From Thaumasiovibrio subtropicus (lineage in GTDB: Bacteria; Pseudomonadota; Gammaproteobacteria; Enterobacterales; Vibrionaceae): a stretch of DNA of 64,000 nt. Within the stretch, counting starts at the first letter, position 1. The number at the start of each line of letters is the position of its first letter. The stretch is from the NCBI RefSeq assembly GCF_019703835.1, contig NZ_AP023055.1:682001-746000 (forward strand), read 5' to 3'. This document shows positions 8,647 to 18,777 of the stretch, piece by piece. The notes beneath the pieces are model-generated. The model was given only the letters and a program-made list of their open reading frames with translations, did not search any database and was not told the origin of the DNA. The position numbers and the translations under genes were made by a program.

Positions 8647-10056
8647 ATGGACTATCAAAGAATGAATCCTTTCCGTGTGGGGATTATCGGTGGCGGTATT
8701 GCGGGCGCAACAGTGGCGATGCATCTCGCTGAACAAGGGCTCAATGTGACCCTGTTCGAGGCGGGTGAAAGTTTAGTCAATGGACCGCCGGTTTGCCATC
8801 TGCATGCAGGCGGTAACTTGTATCGCGAGATCAGCGATGAGCAGTGCTTGACGTTGCTGGAACAATCTGTTGCGACATTACGACAGTTTCCACACTGTGC
8901 CAACGTTCGACCGACAGTGATTGCGGTGCCCGTGAGTGACCCAGGTTCACCCGATGCACTGGCGCCACGTTTAGCCCTATTGGAACAGGCTTATGCGGAG
9001 TTAATTGCAAAAGATCCATCAAATAAAGTGATGGGGGAAGCGAAGGATTATTATCGATTTTACACCCGACCAGAGATGGAAGCGCTGCAACGCCGTCAAC
9101 GCGTCGAAGTCCCTCAGCAGCCTGATGATTGGATGATTCCTTTTGCGCAGACGATAGATCTTGATAAGTTAAAATTTCCTATCGTGCTCGTTCAAGAGTA
9201 TGGGTTAAGCGTATTTCGCATGGCGTCGACAGCGGAGTTGCTGCTAGCGGAAGCTCCTCGTGCTGACGTCCAACTCAACACAAAAGTGATCGGTTTGCAT
9301 GAGCAGGAAGATAGCTGGCAGGTCGAGACAAACAAAGGCACCCAAACCGTCGATTTTATTATCAATGCTTGTGGCTATCAGACAGGTACGATAGACAATA
9401 TGATCGGCGCAGCGAGAGATCGCATGGTGGAGTATAAAGCGGCCTTTGTCTCTCATTGGCCCGCAGGTTCAGGTTACTGGCCAGAAATCATCATTCATGG
9501 CGAACGTGGTACGCCGCAAGGCATGGCTCAGTTTACGCCTTACGCTGATGGTTATTTCCAACTGCATGGCATGACTGAAGACATCACCTTGTTTAAAACC
9601 GGATTGGTTTCTTCATCCCGCTCTGATGCGCAACCTCGTTTGGCGCAAGGGTTCGAAGAGAAAATCGCCCATCGTTGGCCTCCTAGTGAGCAGCGCGAGC
9701 GAACAGAAAGAGCCATCACGCACTTTGGCCAATATATGCCAAGTTTCAATAGCGCGGAATACGCGGGGCAACCTTTGTGTGGTGCGCAACAAATTCCCGG
9801 CGATGATCCAACATTGCGCGCTGCAGACATCTCGTTTGAAGGGAAACGGTATGCTCGCGCTGAGATTGTGAAAGCTTCATCAGCATTAACGGTCGCAGAA
9901 GCGCTATTGAGTCATTTAAAATCATCAAGTTTATTGATGCATACCAACCCAGTCGCATTACCGCAACCTGATGCGAAAAAGGTTGAGGAACGTGCAATGG
10001 CGTTAGCGATGGATCGAGGTTATCCGGCGTCGTTGGCGAAGGTCTATAGTGCATAA
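8647..10056 (+). CDS. FAD-dependent oxidoreductase (DAO family)
   Basis: 469 residues from ATG 8647 (a GTG at 8641 is in frame). The N-terminal Rossmann dinucleotide motif GIIGGGIAGATVAMHLAEQG ends at VTLFEAG with the ribose-binding acidic residue, giving an FAD site. A glycine-rich ending near residue 260 (FIINACGYQTG) marks the second FAD contact. The overall layout fits D-amino-acid-oxidase-like flavoproteins. No membrane segment or signal peptide is seen. The gene appears monocistronic and is followed by a strong terminator. Substrate unknown. Confidence 0.82.
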   Translation: MDYQRMNPFRVGIIGGGIAGATVAMHLAEQGLNVTLFEAGESLVNGPPVCHLHAGGNLYREISDEQCLTLLEQSVATLRQFPHCANVRPTVIAVPVSDPGSPDALAPRLALLEQAYAELIAKDPSNKVMGEAKDYYRFYTRPEMEALQRRQRVEVPQQPDDWMIPFAQTIDLDKLKFPIVLVQEYGLSVFRMASTAELLLAEAPRADVQLNTKVIGLHEQEDSWQVETNKGTQTVDFIINACGYQTGTIDNMIGAARDRMVEYKAAFVSHWPAGSGYWPEIIIHGERGTPQGMAQFTPYADGYFQLHGMTEDITLFKTGLVSSSRSDAQPRLAQGFEEKIAHRWPPSEQRERTERAITHFGQYMPSFNSAEYAGQPLCGAQQIPGDDPTLRAADISFEGKRYARAEIVKASSALTVAEALLSHLKSSSLLMHTNPVALPQPDAKKVEERAMALAMDRGYPASLAKVYSA

Positions 10057-10153
10057 TTCGCATTTCATTCAATGGCTTACCATTATTTTTTAATGCGAGT
10101 TTATGATGCTATGAGTTCTCTGCTCCTCGCTCTTTTTAACTTGGCAATGAAAA

Positions 10154-10188
10154 ACAGGCTTGTGAAATCACAAGCCTGTGTGTTTTTT
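10154..10188 (+). terminator. Rho-independent terminator
   Basis: Perfect 11-bp stem ACAGGCTTGTG / CACAAGCCTGT with an AAAT loop (10154-10179), followed by GTGTTTTTT. Lies between the convergent FAD oxidoreductase and maeA genes. Confidence 0.9.
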
Positions 10189-10288
10189 CTGCATATTTTC
10201 GGGTATTACATATCAAATTAGTTGATAGTGATAGTTTTCATACTAAATCGCCGTTCCTTTGGTTGCAAGGGCTATGCGGTCTCTCTAT

Positions 10289-11998
10289 TTATACGCGTCG
10301 GTATGGCAGATAAACCGGCTCCCACATGTGCTCCTCTAAATGTTCTTCAATGTTTACCGCGCAGATATTGCAATCTGGGTGTTTCACACAGACGTCTTCA
10401 AGAATCTTTCTCGCAACATGGAGTGATACCTGACGGAGCTCATTGACGGGTGGGAAAACACAACCTTTCGCAATGTCTTCCTCACTGACACACTCAGCGA
10501 GGGCATAGGCAGATGTCGTAAAGATATCTAAGCCAATGGTAGGAAGCTTCGCCACAATAGCTGCTAAGCCGACACCGGGGAAAATGAAGACATTGTTGCC
10601 TTGGCCAATGCGATACTGTGTATCTTGATAGATGACCGCGCCAAAGGGACTGCCTGTTGCAACAATGGCTTGGCCATCGCTCCAATCATAGAGATCTTGT
10701 GGCAGTGCTTCGCAGTTCGCCGTTGGGTTTGAAAGTGGCATGATAACGGGGCGCGATGTGTGTTTCATCATTGCGGAGACATGGCTCGCTTTGAAAGCGC
10801 CCCCCACGCCGCTTGCGCCAATCAGTATGGTGATTCGTTGTTTGTCGAGTAATTCATCAAGCGACACTTTGAGGCCCGAACCCCACTCATCACGTAACGA
10901 GGCTGGTTGCGCGAAGCGCTGTTTATACGCGTCTAAATTATCGCGGTCATCAAAGATGACGCCTTGGGAATCCAATACAAAGATGCGCGCTTTGGCACTG
11001 GCTTGGTCGCAACCTTCCTTGAGCAAGCCCGCATAAACTTGATCGGCGATGCCGACGCCCCCTGCGCCAGCGCCGTATATCGCAATCAATTGATCTTTAA
11101 GCGATGCGTCTTTGGTCCGCATCGCCGCCAGAATACCCGCGAGAGTAACCGCGCCCGTGCCTTGAATATCATCATTGAATGAAGGCAGAACTTGTTGGTA
11201 CTTGGTGAGATTATCGAATGCATTCGATTTGCTAAAGTCTTCCCATTGCAATACCGCTTGAGGGAAGCAGCGTCTTACTTGTGTTACAAAGCGTTCGATA
11301 AATTGATGGTACTCTTCACCTTGCATTCGACGTCGAGGAACACCGAGGTACATAGGGTCGTTGAGGAGATCGGCGTTATCTGTACCCACATCCAGTGCAA
11401 TGGGGAGACAATGAGCAGGGTGAATGCCTGCACCTAAGGTATAGAGAGACAATTTACCAATCGGGATACCCATGCCACCAACACCTTGGTCGCCGATGCC
11501 AAGAATACCTTGGCTATCGGTCACGACGATAATGCGGATGTCTTTACCTTGAAAGTGCCGTGATAGTTCAGGTATCTGATTAACATTGTCCTCAGTAATG
11601 TAGAGGCCACGGGCTTTTTGGTAACGGTGACTGAACTGCTGGCAGGCTTTTCCGACCGTTGGGGTATAGATGATGGGCATCATCTCATCGACATGACGAG
11701 AGAGCAGGGCATAGAAGAGGGTTTCATTCCGATCTTGCAGGGCACGAAGGTATTGGTATTTTTCGATATCAATATCGAGATGAGTAAACCCAGCATAAAC
11801 ACGATTTAATTGATCTTCGAAAGTCTGGACGCGAGGCGGAAGTAGGCCGTCTAACTCAAATGCTTCACGCTCTTCGTAAGTGAAGGCCGTACTCTTATTC
11901 AGGGTTCTGTCATTCAATAAAGCTGTCCCAGTTAGCGAAACTGGACGAAAGTCGTTGCCTTGTTCGTCTTTCCAGCGTAAGTATTTACCTTCAGTCAT
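10289..11998 (-). CDS. maeA: NAD-dependent malic enzyme
   Basis: 569 residues, the length of the E. coli MaeA/SfcA class. It oxidatively decarboxylates malate to pyruvate with NAD+. Visible hallmarks: the N-terminal malic domain with MMPIIYTPTVGKACQQFSH, the malic-enzyme signature FNDDIQGTGAVTLAGILAA near residue 280, the nucleotide-binding glycine-rich loop IYGAGAGGVGIADQV, and MPLSNPTANCEA. A site with AAGGCAAAGCAGAG precedes the ATG. It is divergent from the ROK kinase gene with a 127-bp spacer. MaeA feeds pyruvate and NADH during growth on C4 acids. Confidence 0.95.
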   Translation of the reverse strand: MTEGKYLRWKDEQGNDFRPVSLTGTALLNDRTLNKSTAFTYEEREAFELDGLLPPRVQTFEDQLNRVYAGFTHLDIDIEKYQYLRALQDRNETLFYALLSRHVDEMMPIIYTPTVGKACQQFSHRYQKARGLYITEDNVNQIPELSRHFQGKDIRIIVVTDSQGILGIGDQGVGGMGIPIGKLSLYTLGAGIHPAHCLPIALDVGTDNADLLNDPMYLGVPRRRMQGEEYHQFIERFVTQVRRCFPQAVLQWEDFSKSNAFDNLTKYQQVLPSFNDDIQGTGAVTLAGILAAMRTKDASLKDQLIAIYGAGAGGVGIADQVYAGLLKEGCDQASAKARIFVLDSQGVIFDDRDNLDAYKQRFAQPASLRDEWGSGLKVSLDELLDKQRITILIGASGVGGAFKASHVSAMMKHTSRPVIMPLSNPTANCEALPQDLYDWSDGQAIVATGSPFGAVIYQDTQYRIGQGNNVFIFPGVGLAAIVAKLPTIGLDIFTTSAYALAECVSEEDIAKGCVFPPVNELRQVSLHVARKILEDVCVKHPDCNICAVNIEEHLEEHMWEPVYLPYRRV

Positions 11999-12125
11999 CT
12001 CTGCTTTGCCTTCTGTTTGTTGTGAGTAGAGAACATACTATGCTTGTTTGTGCATAATTAATGTGAACGAAACGAAAAAGCGAAGTAAATCAGCGAGTCA
12101 ACGGATAAGGAGCTGGGAGCAAAGC

Positions 12126-13034
12126 ATGCAGAACTATTATTGGGGCGTCGACTTAGGCGGTACTAAGATTGAGTGCGCCGTGATGGATCGCGAAACAGAT
12201 GAATGCATTCTGCGTGAGCGAACGCCAACTGAAGGTGATCAGGGTTATCGTCATGTGCTCGATAATATCCGTAATTTGATAGAAAGCTGCGCTGAAAAAG
12301 TCGGTGAGTATCCAGATATTATCGGCTTTGGCACGCCGGGTACCATTGATCCTCAGTCTGGTGTCATGAAGAACTGCAATTCGACACATCTCAATGGTCA
12401 GCCACTGGATAAAGACCTGCAAATTCTGCTTGATTGTGAAGTCAAGCTTGCCAATGATGCCAACTGTTTTGCGCTCGCTGAAGCCCGCTTGGGTGCGGTA
12501 CAAGATGTTGACCCTGACGCTAAAGTGGTCTTTGGGGTGATCTTAGGCACGGGTGTCGGTGCTGGTATCGTTGTGAATGGTGAACTGATCAATGGTCATC
12601 ATGGTATTGGTGGCGAGTGGGGCCACAACACCTTGGTGCATGACGATGGTGTTGACTGTTATTGCGGCAAAAGTGGTTGTGTTGAAACTGTCATTGCTGG
12701 CCCTTCTCTAGAGCGCTTCTATTTTGAGTTAACCGGCGAAAAGCGCAGTTTGAAAAGTATCGCCCAAGGTGCGGAAGAAGGTGAAGGTTTGTGCCGTCAT
12801 ACCTTGACCCATTTGGTTGAGCATTTTGGTCAAGCCGTCTCCGTTGTTATCAACATTCTAGACCCGGATGTGATTGTGATCGGTGGCGGGGTTGGCAACA
12901 TTGATGCCTTATACGACTATGCGCCAGCAGCAATTAAAAAACATATCTTTAATCCAGACGTGGCGACCAAACTGGTGAAACCTAAGCTAGGCGATAGCGC
13001 GGGCGTCTTTGGTGCAGCGATGTTGGTGAAGTAA
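12126..13034 (+). CDS. mak: ROK family sugar kinase, fructokinase (Mak)-like
   Basis: 302 residues from ATG 12126 (GGGAGC spaced 7 nt upstream). N-terminal ATP phosphate-binding motif VDLGGTKIECAVM, sugar-site segment NSTHLNGQPLDKDL, LANDANCFALAEA, the GTGVGAGIV loop, the zinc site GEWGHN ... CYCGKSGCVET and ROK signature follow the E. coli Mak (YajF) sequence closely, including LDPDVIVIGGG near the end. Predicted reaction: ATP-dependent phosphorylation of fructose or a related hexose. The gene is followed closely by an N-acetyltransferase with a different role. Confidence 0.85.
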   Translation: MQNYYWGVDLGGTKIECAVMDRETDECILRERTPTEGDQGYRHVLDNIRNLIESCAEKVGEYPDIIGFGTPGTIDPQSGVMKNCNSTHLNGQPLDKDLQILLDCEVKLANDANCFALAEARLGAVQDVDPDAKVVFGVILGTGVGAGIVVNGELINGHHGIGGEWGHNTLVHDDGVDCYCGKSGCVETVIAGPSLERFYFELTGEKRSLKSIAQGAEEGEGLCRHTLTHLVEHFGQAVSVVINILDPDVIVIGGGVGNIDALYDYAPAAIKKHIFNPDVATKLVKPKLGDSAGVFGAAMLVK

Positions 13035-13083
13035 ACATTGATCGCGTTTTGGTATGGTGTCGTTGGGAGCAAGGCAGAGCAGT

Positions 13084-13833
13084 ATGAACATTGACGATTT
13101 TTTGGATCGCATTCAATATCAAGGAGATACCGTTGTTAATCTGGCGTGCCTTACAGAACTTCAGTGGCGTTTTCTCAATAGCGTACCTTTTGAAAACCTC
13201 GATATTATGGCGGGCGTACCACTTGATTTCAGCGTAGAAAATGTCTTCGCGAAAATCGTGGTGAATCATCGCGGTGGTGTCTGTTTTGAAAACAACAGTT
13301 TGTTTTGTTGGGTTCTGTCAGAGATAGGGTTTGATGTTCAATTGATTGCCGCTGAGATGTTCCCGGGTGAGACTTTTCGAAATCATTTTGATCATATGGC
13401 CTTGCTCGTCAATCTTGAAGGCAAAACTTATCTTGTCGATGTCGGTAATGGGAAGTATTTTGGTCCGCCCCTAGACATTGATTCGCCCAATGAAGCTGTT
13501 GGTGAGGGCGTGAGATACAAAATTGCACCATATGCAATGAACGATTTGGCACTGTGCTTTTTTAATGAAGGAAAGTGGCAATATCGTTATGCTTTTCAGC
13601 GCCAGCCTGTGGGTTTAGCTGACTTTAAGCAGGTATGTACCTTTATCGAAACGTCAAGCGAATCATCGTTTACTCAGAAAGTACTAGTGACACGTTTAGA
13701 TGGTGATAAGCGCATTACCTTGTCTGGCAATAAACTCGTCATAACGGGTGAGGGAGAACAACCAGAGGAGCGAAACGTAACAGCTGAGCAACCTGCAGTT
13801 TTGTTAGAGAATTTTGGCATCAAAATTGAGTGA
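13084..13833 (+). CDS. Arylamine N-acetyltransferase
   Basis: 249 residues from ATG 13084; an upstream in-frame extension exists but is not needed. The NAT catalytic triad is intact: Cys67 in NHRGGVCFENN, His104 in FRNHFDHMALLV, and Asp119 in TYLVDVGNG, at spacings matching characterised NATs (Cys69/His107/Asp122). It transfers acetyl from acetyl-CoA to arylamines, arylhydroxylamines or hydrazines. It starts 49 nt after the mak-like stop and may be cotranscribed. Physiological substrate unknown. Confidence 0.92.
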   Translation: MNIDDFLDRIQYQGDTVVNLACLTELQWRFLNSVPFENLDIMAGVPLDFSVENVFAKIVVNHRGGVCFENNSLFCWVLSEIGFDVQLIAAEMFPGETFRNHFDHMALLVNLEGKTYLVDVGNGKYFGPPLDIDSPNEAVGEGVRYKIAPYAMNDLALCFFNEGKWQYRYAFQRQPVGLADFKQVCTFIETSSESSFTQKVLVTRLDGDKRITLSGNKLVITGEGEQPEERNVTAEQPAVLLENFGIKIE

Positions 13834-14245
13834 CTTAGACGTTTTATACTGGTTAACAGACATCAGGTGTAATGCATCACGCGCTTAGATTGCTTGAGTG
13901 GCAGCGTTTAGCACACTGATATCTATGTTAAACGTATTTTAAATGGCAAACCATTCCTATCACATTTGCCTTAACCTCGGCGCGCAAGTCACTTCCCGAA
14001 GGGCGAGGTTTCTAGGCTCGCCACCTTTGTTACACCTTTTCGATTTAGTTGACTAGATCTTCAAAGCAGTGCCTCGCTAAACACGCATCTTGAGGCAGTT
14101 TGCTTCAGCACAGAATAAGTTGGAATATTGTTCAAACCTTAACCAAACACGCCAAGCTGGAGGGCTGAAAGCACCTTATGTCACAACATGTCGCGAGTTT
14201 GTTGACTAAACTGGGTATATAACAACAACTTATCTAGGTGCATTC
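13834..14245. other. Intergenic region carrying a dispersed repeat
   Basis: 412 bp upstream of the LonB-type protease gene. The central part (13990-14106) is a copy of the dispersed repeat described separately. The last ~100 bp should hold the protease promoter; no sigma-32 element could be assigned with confidence. Confidence 0.6.
13990..14106 (+). repeat. Dispersed intergenic repeat, copy 1
   Basis: Shares long blocks with the copy at 46872-47014: CACTTCCCGAAGGGCGAG, a CTCGCC-type hairpin arm, CTTTGTTAC, CGATTTAGTTGACTAGATCT, AAGCAGTGCC and CATCTTGAGG. The hairpin half pairs GGGCGAG with CTCGCC. Confidence 0.8.
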
Positions 14246-16606
14246 ATGTCGTACTCTTTGAAAGTGTCGCAAGCCTATGCGACAACGGATCCAGCACTTT
14301 TCAGTGATCCTTCTACGAAATCGCTTCCTCCCTTGGATGAAATTGTTGGTCAAGCGCGGGCACAACAAGCGGTGCATTTTGCCATGTCGATGCCCGGCAA
14401 AGGCTATAACATTTATGCTGTTGGTCATAATGGGCTTGGCAAGCGCACTATGGTTATGCGTTATCTGAAAAGTCATCCTGTCGCGAATGGGCATACGTTT
14501 GATTGGGTCTATGTCGCCGATTTTGATGATGGTCGCTATGCAAAAAAAATCGCTTTTCCACCGGGCAATGGTGCGCAATTCAAAAAGGATATCGAGGCCA
14601 TCATCAACAAACTGCTGACAGCCTTACCATTGGCCTTTGATAATGACCTTTATTACTCGCGTGCAGAAAAAATTAAAACGCAACTAACGACCAAGCAAGA
14701 GCATGCGCTAAACAAGATAACCGAAGAAGCAAAAAAACACGGCGTCAGTTTATCGCTAACCACACAAGGTGATTATCAATTTGTTGCGATGAACGGTGAA
14801 GATGCTCATACGGAAGAGACGTTTGCTGAGTTGCCCGACGCTGAGCAACAGGCCGTAGAAGATGCCATCAATAGTTTGGAGAAAAAGCTCCGCGGTATCT
14901 CGCGACTAATGAACGAGTGGGAAGAGAAGTTTGTTGATCAACAGCAAAAACTAGAGACAGAAATTGCCACTAGCGTGATGGCGCACCATTTTGAAGCGAT
15001 TCAAGAGAGCTATGGCGACATTCCAGAAGTACTTGAATACATCGATGCATTGCAAGCAGATGTTATCGAAAATCTTGATATGTTCCTTGATGATAAAGAG
15101 TCACACACGGACATTGCCTATGCGATTACCGGTAAAAAACTCCCGCGCCGTTATCAAGTCAATGCTTTAGTGACACATAAAGACAATTGTCTGCCGATTG
15201 TGGTTGAAGAGAGTCCAAGTTATCACAGCTTATTTGGCTATGCAGAAACCGCCACGTTTAAGGGGACGGTAGTTACCGACTTTACCTTGCTGCGTGGTGG
15301 TAGCATGCATCGCGCCAACGGTGGTGTGTTGATGATGGATGCTGTTAAAGTACTTGAGCGACCGTACGTGTGGGATGGCTTGAAGAAAGCGCTGCGTTCA
15401 CAGCAACTCGATATGAGTTCGTTGGAGCGCGAAGTCACTCTATCCGGTTCGCTTTCACTTGAACCGCAACCGATTCCACTCAACGTGAAAATCATTTTGT
15501 TTGGGGATAGGCATACCTATCGCTTATTGCAGCAATACGATCCTGAATTTGTAGAACTCTTTCGTGTAACAGCGGATTTTGAGGAGGAGATGCCGCGTAC
15601 GCCAGAAGGCGAAATGAACTACGCCAAATTTATTTCGAGTATTGTCAATGAAAATGGTTTGAACCACTGTGATCGCAACGCACTTTGTCGAGTCATCGAG
15701 TTCAGTGCGCGCCAAGCGGATGATCAATTTAAGTTGTCTCTGCACTCTGCTGAAATTGCCAATCTGCTTCGAGAAGCGCATTACTGGTCGGTGCAAAGTG
15801 AGTCCACGCTGATCAGAGCCAAACATATTGAGCAAGCACTGGATAGCCAAGAGCAACGTATGAGTCGCGCCCGTGATCAGATGCTGCTCTCTTTCGAGGA
15901 AGGGGCGACACGTATTGACTTGCAAGGTGATAAAGTCGGGCAGATCAATGCACTCACCGTACTTAGTACCGGGGAGTATGCGTTTGGTTTGCCAAGCCGT
16001 TTGTCAGCGACCTGTGCGATTGGCAAAGGGGAAGTGATTGCGATTGAACGGATCATTAAACTGAGTGGTGCGATTCACGACAAAGGCGTGATGATTCTTA
16101 CTGCGTTTTTAGAGTCGCTGTTCGCTAAGCAAGCGGCGTTACCTATTAAAGCAACACTAACCTTTGAACAGTCTTATGGCGTTATCGATGGTGACAGTGC
16201 GTCAATGGCAGAGTTGATTGCTTTGTTATCGGCCATCGCGGAGATTCCAATCAAGCAGAACATGGCCATCACAGGTTCGATGGATCAGTTCGGTCAGTCT
16301 CAAGCGATCGGCGGTGTGAACGAGAAGTTGGAAGGCTTCTTCGATGTGAGTCAGCGTCTTCATCCGAAACAGTCTGTTGGTGTGGTTGTGCCGACTTGCA
16401 ACGCCCGACATTTGATGCTGAAAAAGTCTGTCCTTACGGCCATGGAAAAAGGGCGCTTTGAGGTTATCGCGGTTGATAGTGTGTTTGAAGCGATAGAGGC
16501 GATGACTGGCTTATCATGGGAAGGCAAAGATGGCATTTTTGATAAAGTGATGAATGCGTTGTCACACTATCAGAAAGAGACAAAAAAGAGCTCAGAGGCT
16601 GAGTAA
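14246..16606 (+). CDS. ATP-dependent LonB-type protease (AAA plus S16 peptidase)
   Basis: 786 residues. The N-terminal part has an AAA-type nucleotide site (VGHNGLGKRTMVM near residue 60, a Walker-A-like loop), a long charged helical insertion (residues ~130-290), and the sensor/lid region (GGVLMMDA, a Walker B equivalent). The C-terminal Lon protease domain has catalytic Ser651 in GDSASMAEL and Lys694 in GGVNEKLEG, the usual 43-residue spacing. It resembles the YcbZ/LonB family, longer than E. coli YcbZ, and lacks the N-domain of LonA. Cytoplasmic protein quality control is the expected role. A GGTG site precedes ATG 14246. Confidence 0.92.
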   Translation: MSYSLKVSQAYATTDPALFSDPSTKSLPPLDEIVGQARAQQAVHFAMSMPGKGYNIYAVGHNGLGKRTMVMRYLKSHPVANGHTFDWVYVADFDDGRYAKKIAFPPGNGAQFKKDIEAIINKLLTALPLAFDNDLYYSRAEKIKTQLTTKQEHALNKITEEAKKHGVSLSLTTQGDYQFVAMNGEDAHTEETFAELPDAEQQAVEDAINSLEKKLRGISRLMNEWEEKFVDQQQKLETEIATSVMAHHFEAIQESYGDIPEVLEYIDALQADVIENLDMFLDDKESHTDIAYAITGKKLPRRYQVNALVTHKDNCLPIVVEESPSYHSLFGYAETATFKGTVVTDFTLLRGGSMHRANGGVLMMDAVKVLERPYVWDGLKKALRSQQLDMSSLEREVTLSGSLSLEPQPIPLNVKIILFGDRHTYRLLQQYDPEFVELFRVTADFEEEMPRTPEGEMNYAKFISSIVNENGLNHCDRNALCRVIEFSARQADDQFKLSLHSAEIANLLREAHYWSVQSESTLIRAKHIEQALDSQEQRMSRARDQMLLSFEEGATRIDLQGDKVGQINALTVLSTGEYAFGLPSRLSATCAIGKGEVIAIERIIKLSGAIHDKGVMILTAFLESLFAKQAALPIKATLTFEQSYGVIDGDSASMAELIALLSAIAEIPIKQNMAITGSMDQFGQSQAIGGVNEKLEGFFDVSQRLHPKQSVGVVVPTCNARHLMLKKSVLTAMEKGRFEVIAVDSVFEAIEAMTGLSWEGKDGIFDKVMNALSHYQKETKKSSEAE

Positions 16607-16812
16607 GAAAGTTTTTCGTTAGCGGCTTCATGCGATTCTCGCTACAAGGATATCTAGATAGGGAAAATCTTCACCTATCGTGTTATGGCGTAATTTCATT
16701 CTTTGAACGCGCCTGACACGGAGAAGAATACCTCTCGCTTTATTGATGCAGTACATATTTGCAATCAAGGCTAACCGCTAGAATACCTCGCTTCGGTTTT
16801 TGAGGGGCGGTT

Positions 16813-18777
16813 ATGGCGGTTGCAGGTAAAAAATTTGAGTTGTTAGCACCAGGCGGTGACGAAGACGCGGTGAAAGCGGCGATATTGGCAGGGGCTGATG
16901 CGGTGTACTGCGGGCTTGATCGGTTCAATGCACGTAATCGCGCTCAAAACATCACGCTAGAAAGCTTAGATGGCCTAATTGCCTTTGCACATCAGCATGA
17001 CTGCGAAGTGTTCATCACTCTCAATATTATGATCTTAGAGAGTGAAATTCCCGCCGTATTGCGTTTACTAGAGCAGTTAACGCAGACAGATGTTGATGGT
17101 GTCATTGTTCAGGATTTAGGCCTCGCTTACCTGCTCAAACGTTACTTTCCTCATATTGATGTGCATGCATCAACCCAAATGAATACGCACAACATGGGTC
17201 AAATGGCGTTGGTTAGTCAGTTAGGTGCCAGTCGCGTGAATCTTTCGCGGGAACTAAGATTAGATGAAATAAAAGCGCTGGCTTCTTATGGGCGAAAGTG
17301 CAATCTCTTAACTGAAGTGTTTGTCCATGGCTCATATTGTATCGGCTTTTCAGGGCATTGCTATGCGAGTTCATTTCGAAACGGGGCGTCGGGCAATCGT
17401 GGGCGTTGTAGCCAGCCGTGTCGAGATCAGTTTGAAACCACGGCTGCTGGCGCGAACTACCCATTGAATATGAAAGACAACTCTGCCTTTGACGATATGG
17501 CGGCACTGGCCGATGCTGGCGTTTATTCATTGAAAATTGAAGGGCGAATTAAGAAACCGCATTACGTATATCAAGTGGTCGGACAGTGGCGTCAGCAAAT
17601 TGATAGATATGAAACCGAGCAGGTGCCATTAGCCGACAAGTCAGCGCTCTATACGGTATTTAATCGTGACTTTTCCAACGGCTATCTCTCCGGTCAAGTC
17701 GGGAAGGCGATGTATATTGATGATCCGCAGGACTTTGCGCCGCATTATCGTGCAAAGCTATCGAGTGACAAGGTAACGTTTAAGGCCGTTAAACAAGCAC
17801 TTTATCAGGATAAAACCGCTATCATTCAGGATATGCAAAAGCGACTGGATGAGGTGGTGCTGAAAAGAAGCACGCCGCAAAGCTTAAAAGGGCGGACATT
17901 GACAACAGAAGTCGCAGATCTTGAAGGTAAGCTGCAAACGCAAAGTGTCTCTCCAGCCGCGATTGTGGTTTCATCACTGTCCCAGTTGCGTGGCTTTGAG
18001 GATGAAACGCAATGCTATTACCGTCTCCCTGATAACCTTGCCAAGGTTGGCACCCAATTAGACGCTTTGTTTGAACATGATCGGCATATTGTCCCGTGGT
18101 TTCCTGCGATATTAATAGGCGATGACTATGAGGCCGCGGTCGCGTTGCTTCAAAAGTGGCAACCTGAACGGATTGTTTCTGATAACAGTGGCCTTGGTTA
18201 CGCAGCGAGTCAGCTTGGTATTGAATGGATTGCTGGCCCAGAGATGAATATCGCAAATTCGTGGGCGTTGAAATGCTTAAAAGATGAGTTTGGATGCGTC
18301 GGGGCATTCGTTTCGAGTGAGCTGAGTAAGAAACAGATGCAGCGCCTTGTTTGTCCTGAAGGCTTTACCTTGCATCATCGTGTCTACAATCCAGTGACGC
18401 TAATGACGAGTCGACAATGCTTGTTTCAGCGCAGTAGCGGTTGTAGAAAACACATAATGAATAAAGGTTGTTTACCCCGTTGTCGTAAACAGACGCGTAT
18501 TACGCAGCGGAGTGGTATGCAGTACATTATCGATAAACAAGTCGCTAGTTACAATCGGTTGTATGCCGCGCAGCACCACCTAAATGTCCAAGTTATCGCT
18601 GACTTACCGAGACGATTCGATGAATTATTGGTTGATCTCACCCAAGTAGAAACTGACACTGTTTTAGAAACAACCCCATACTCATTGGTTGAAAATATCA
18701 ATGCACTTTTACGCGGTGATCGGGCGGACGACCTGCCAAGGAATACGGTAAACCCACAATACGTAAAAGGGGTTTAA
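16813..18777 (+). CDS. U32 family peptidase-like protein
   Basis: 654 residues. Starts FELLAPGGDEDAVKAAILAG, typical of the U32 family, and carries the family signature EVFVHGSYCIGFSGHC followed by GNRGRCSQPCR. Cysteines in the signature and a second cluster near residue 560 (CRKHIMNKGCLPRCRKQ) could bind an iron-sulfur cluster. Several bacterial U32 members (RlhA, TrhP) are RNA hydroxylation enzymes rather than proteases, so an RNA-modification role is possible; which one is not resolvable here. GAGGGGCGG precedes the ATG. Monocistronic by spacing. Confidence 0.85.
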   Translation: MAVAGKKFELLAPGGDEDAVKAAILAGADAVYCGLDRFNARNRAQNITLESLDGLIAFAHQHDCEVFITLNIMILESEIPAVLRLLEQLTQTDVDGVIVQDLGLAYLLKRYFPHIDVHASTQMNTHNMGQMALVSQLGASRVNLSRELRLDEIKALASYGRKCNLLTEVFVHGSYCIGFSGHCYASSFRNGASGNRGRCSQPCRDQFETTAAGANYPLNMKDNSAFDDMAALADAGVYSLKIEGRIKKPHYVYQVVGQWRQQIDRYETEQVPLADKSALYTVFNRDFSNGYLSGQVGKAMYIDDPQDFAPHYRAKLSSDKVTFKAVKQALYQDKTAIIQDMQKRLDEVVLKRSTPQSLKGRTLTTEVADLEGKLQTQSVSPAAIVVSSLSQLRGFEDETQCYYRLPDNLAKVGTQLDALFEHDRHIVPWFPAILIGDDYEAAVALLQKWQPERIVSDNSGLGYAASQLGIEWIAGPEMNIANSWALKCLKDEFGCVGAFVSSELSKKQMQRLVCPEGFTLHHRVYNPVTLMTSRQCLFQRSSGCRKHIMNKGCLPRCRKQTRITQRSGMQYIIDKQVASYNRLYAAQHHLNVQVIADLPRRFDELLVDLTQVETDTVLETTPYSLVENINALLRGDRADDLPRNTVNPQYVKGV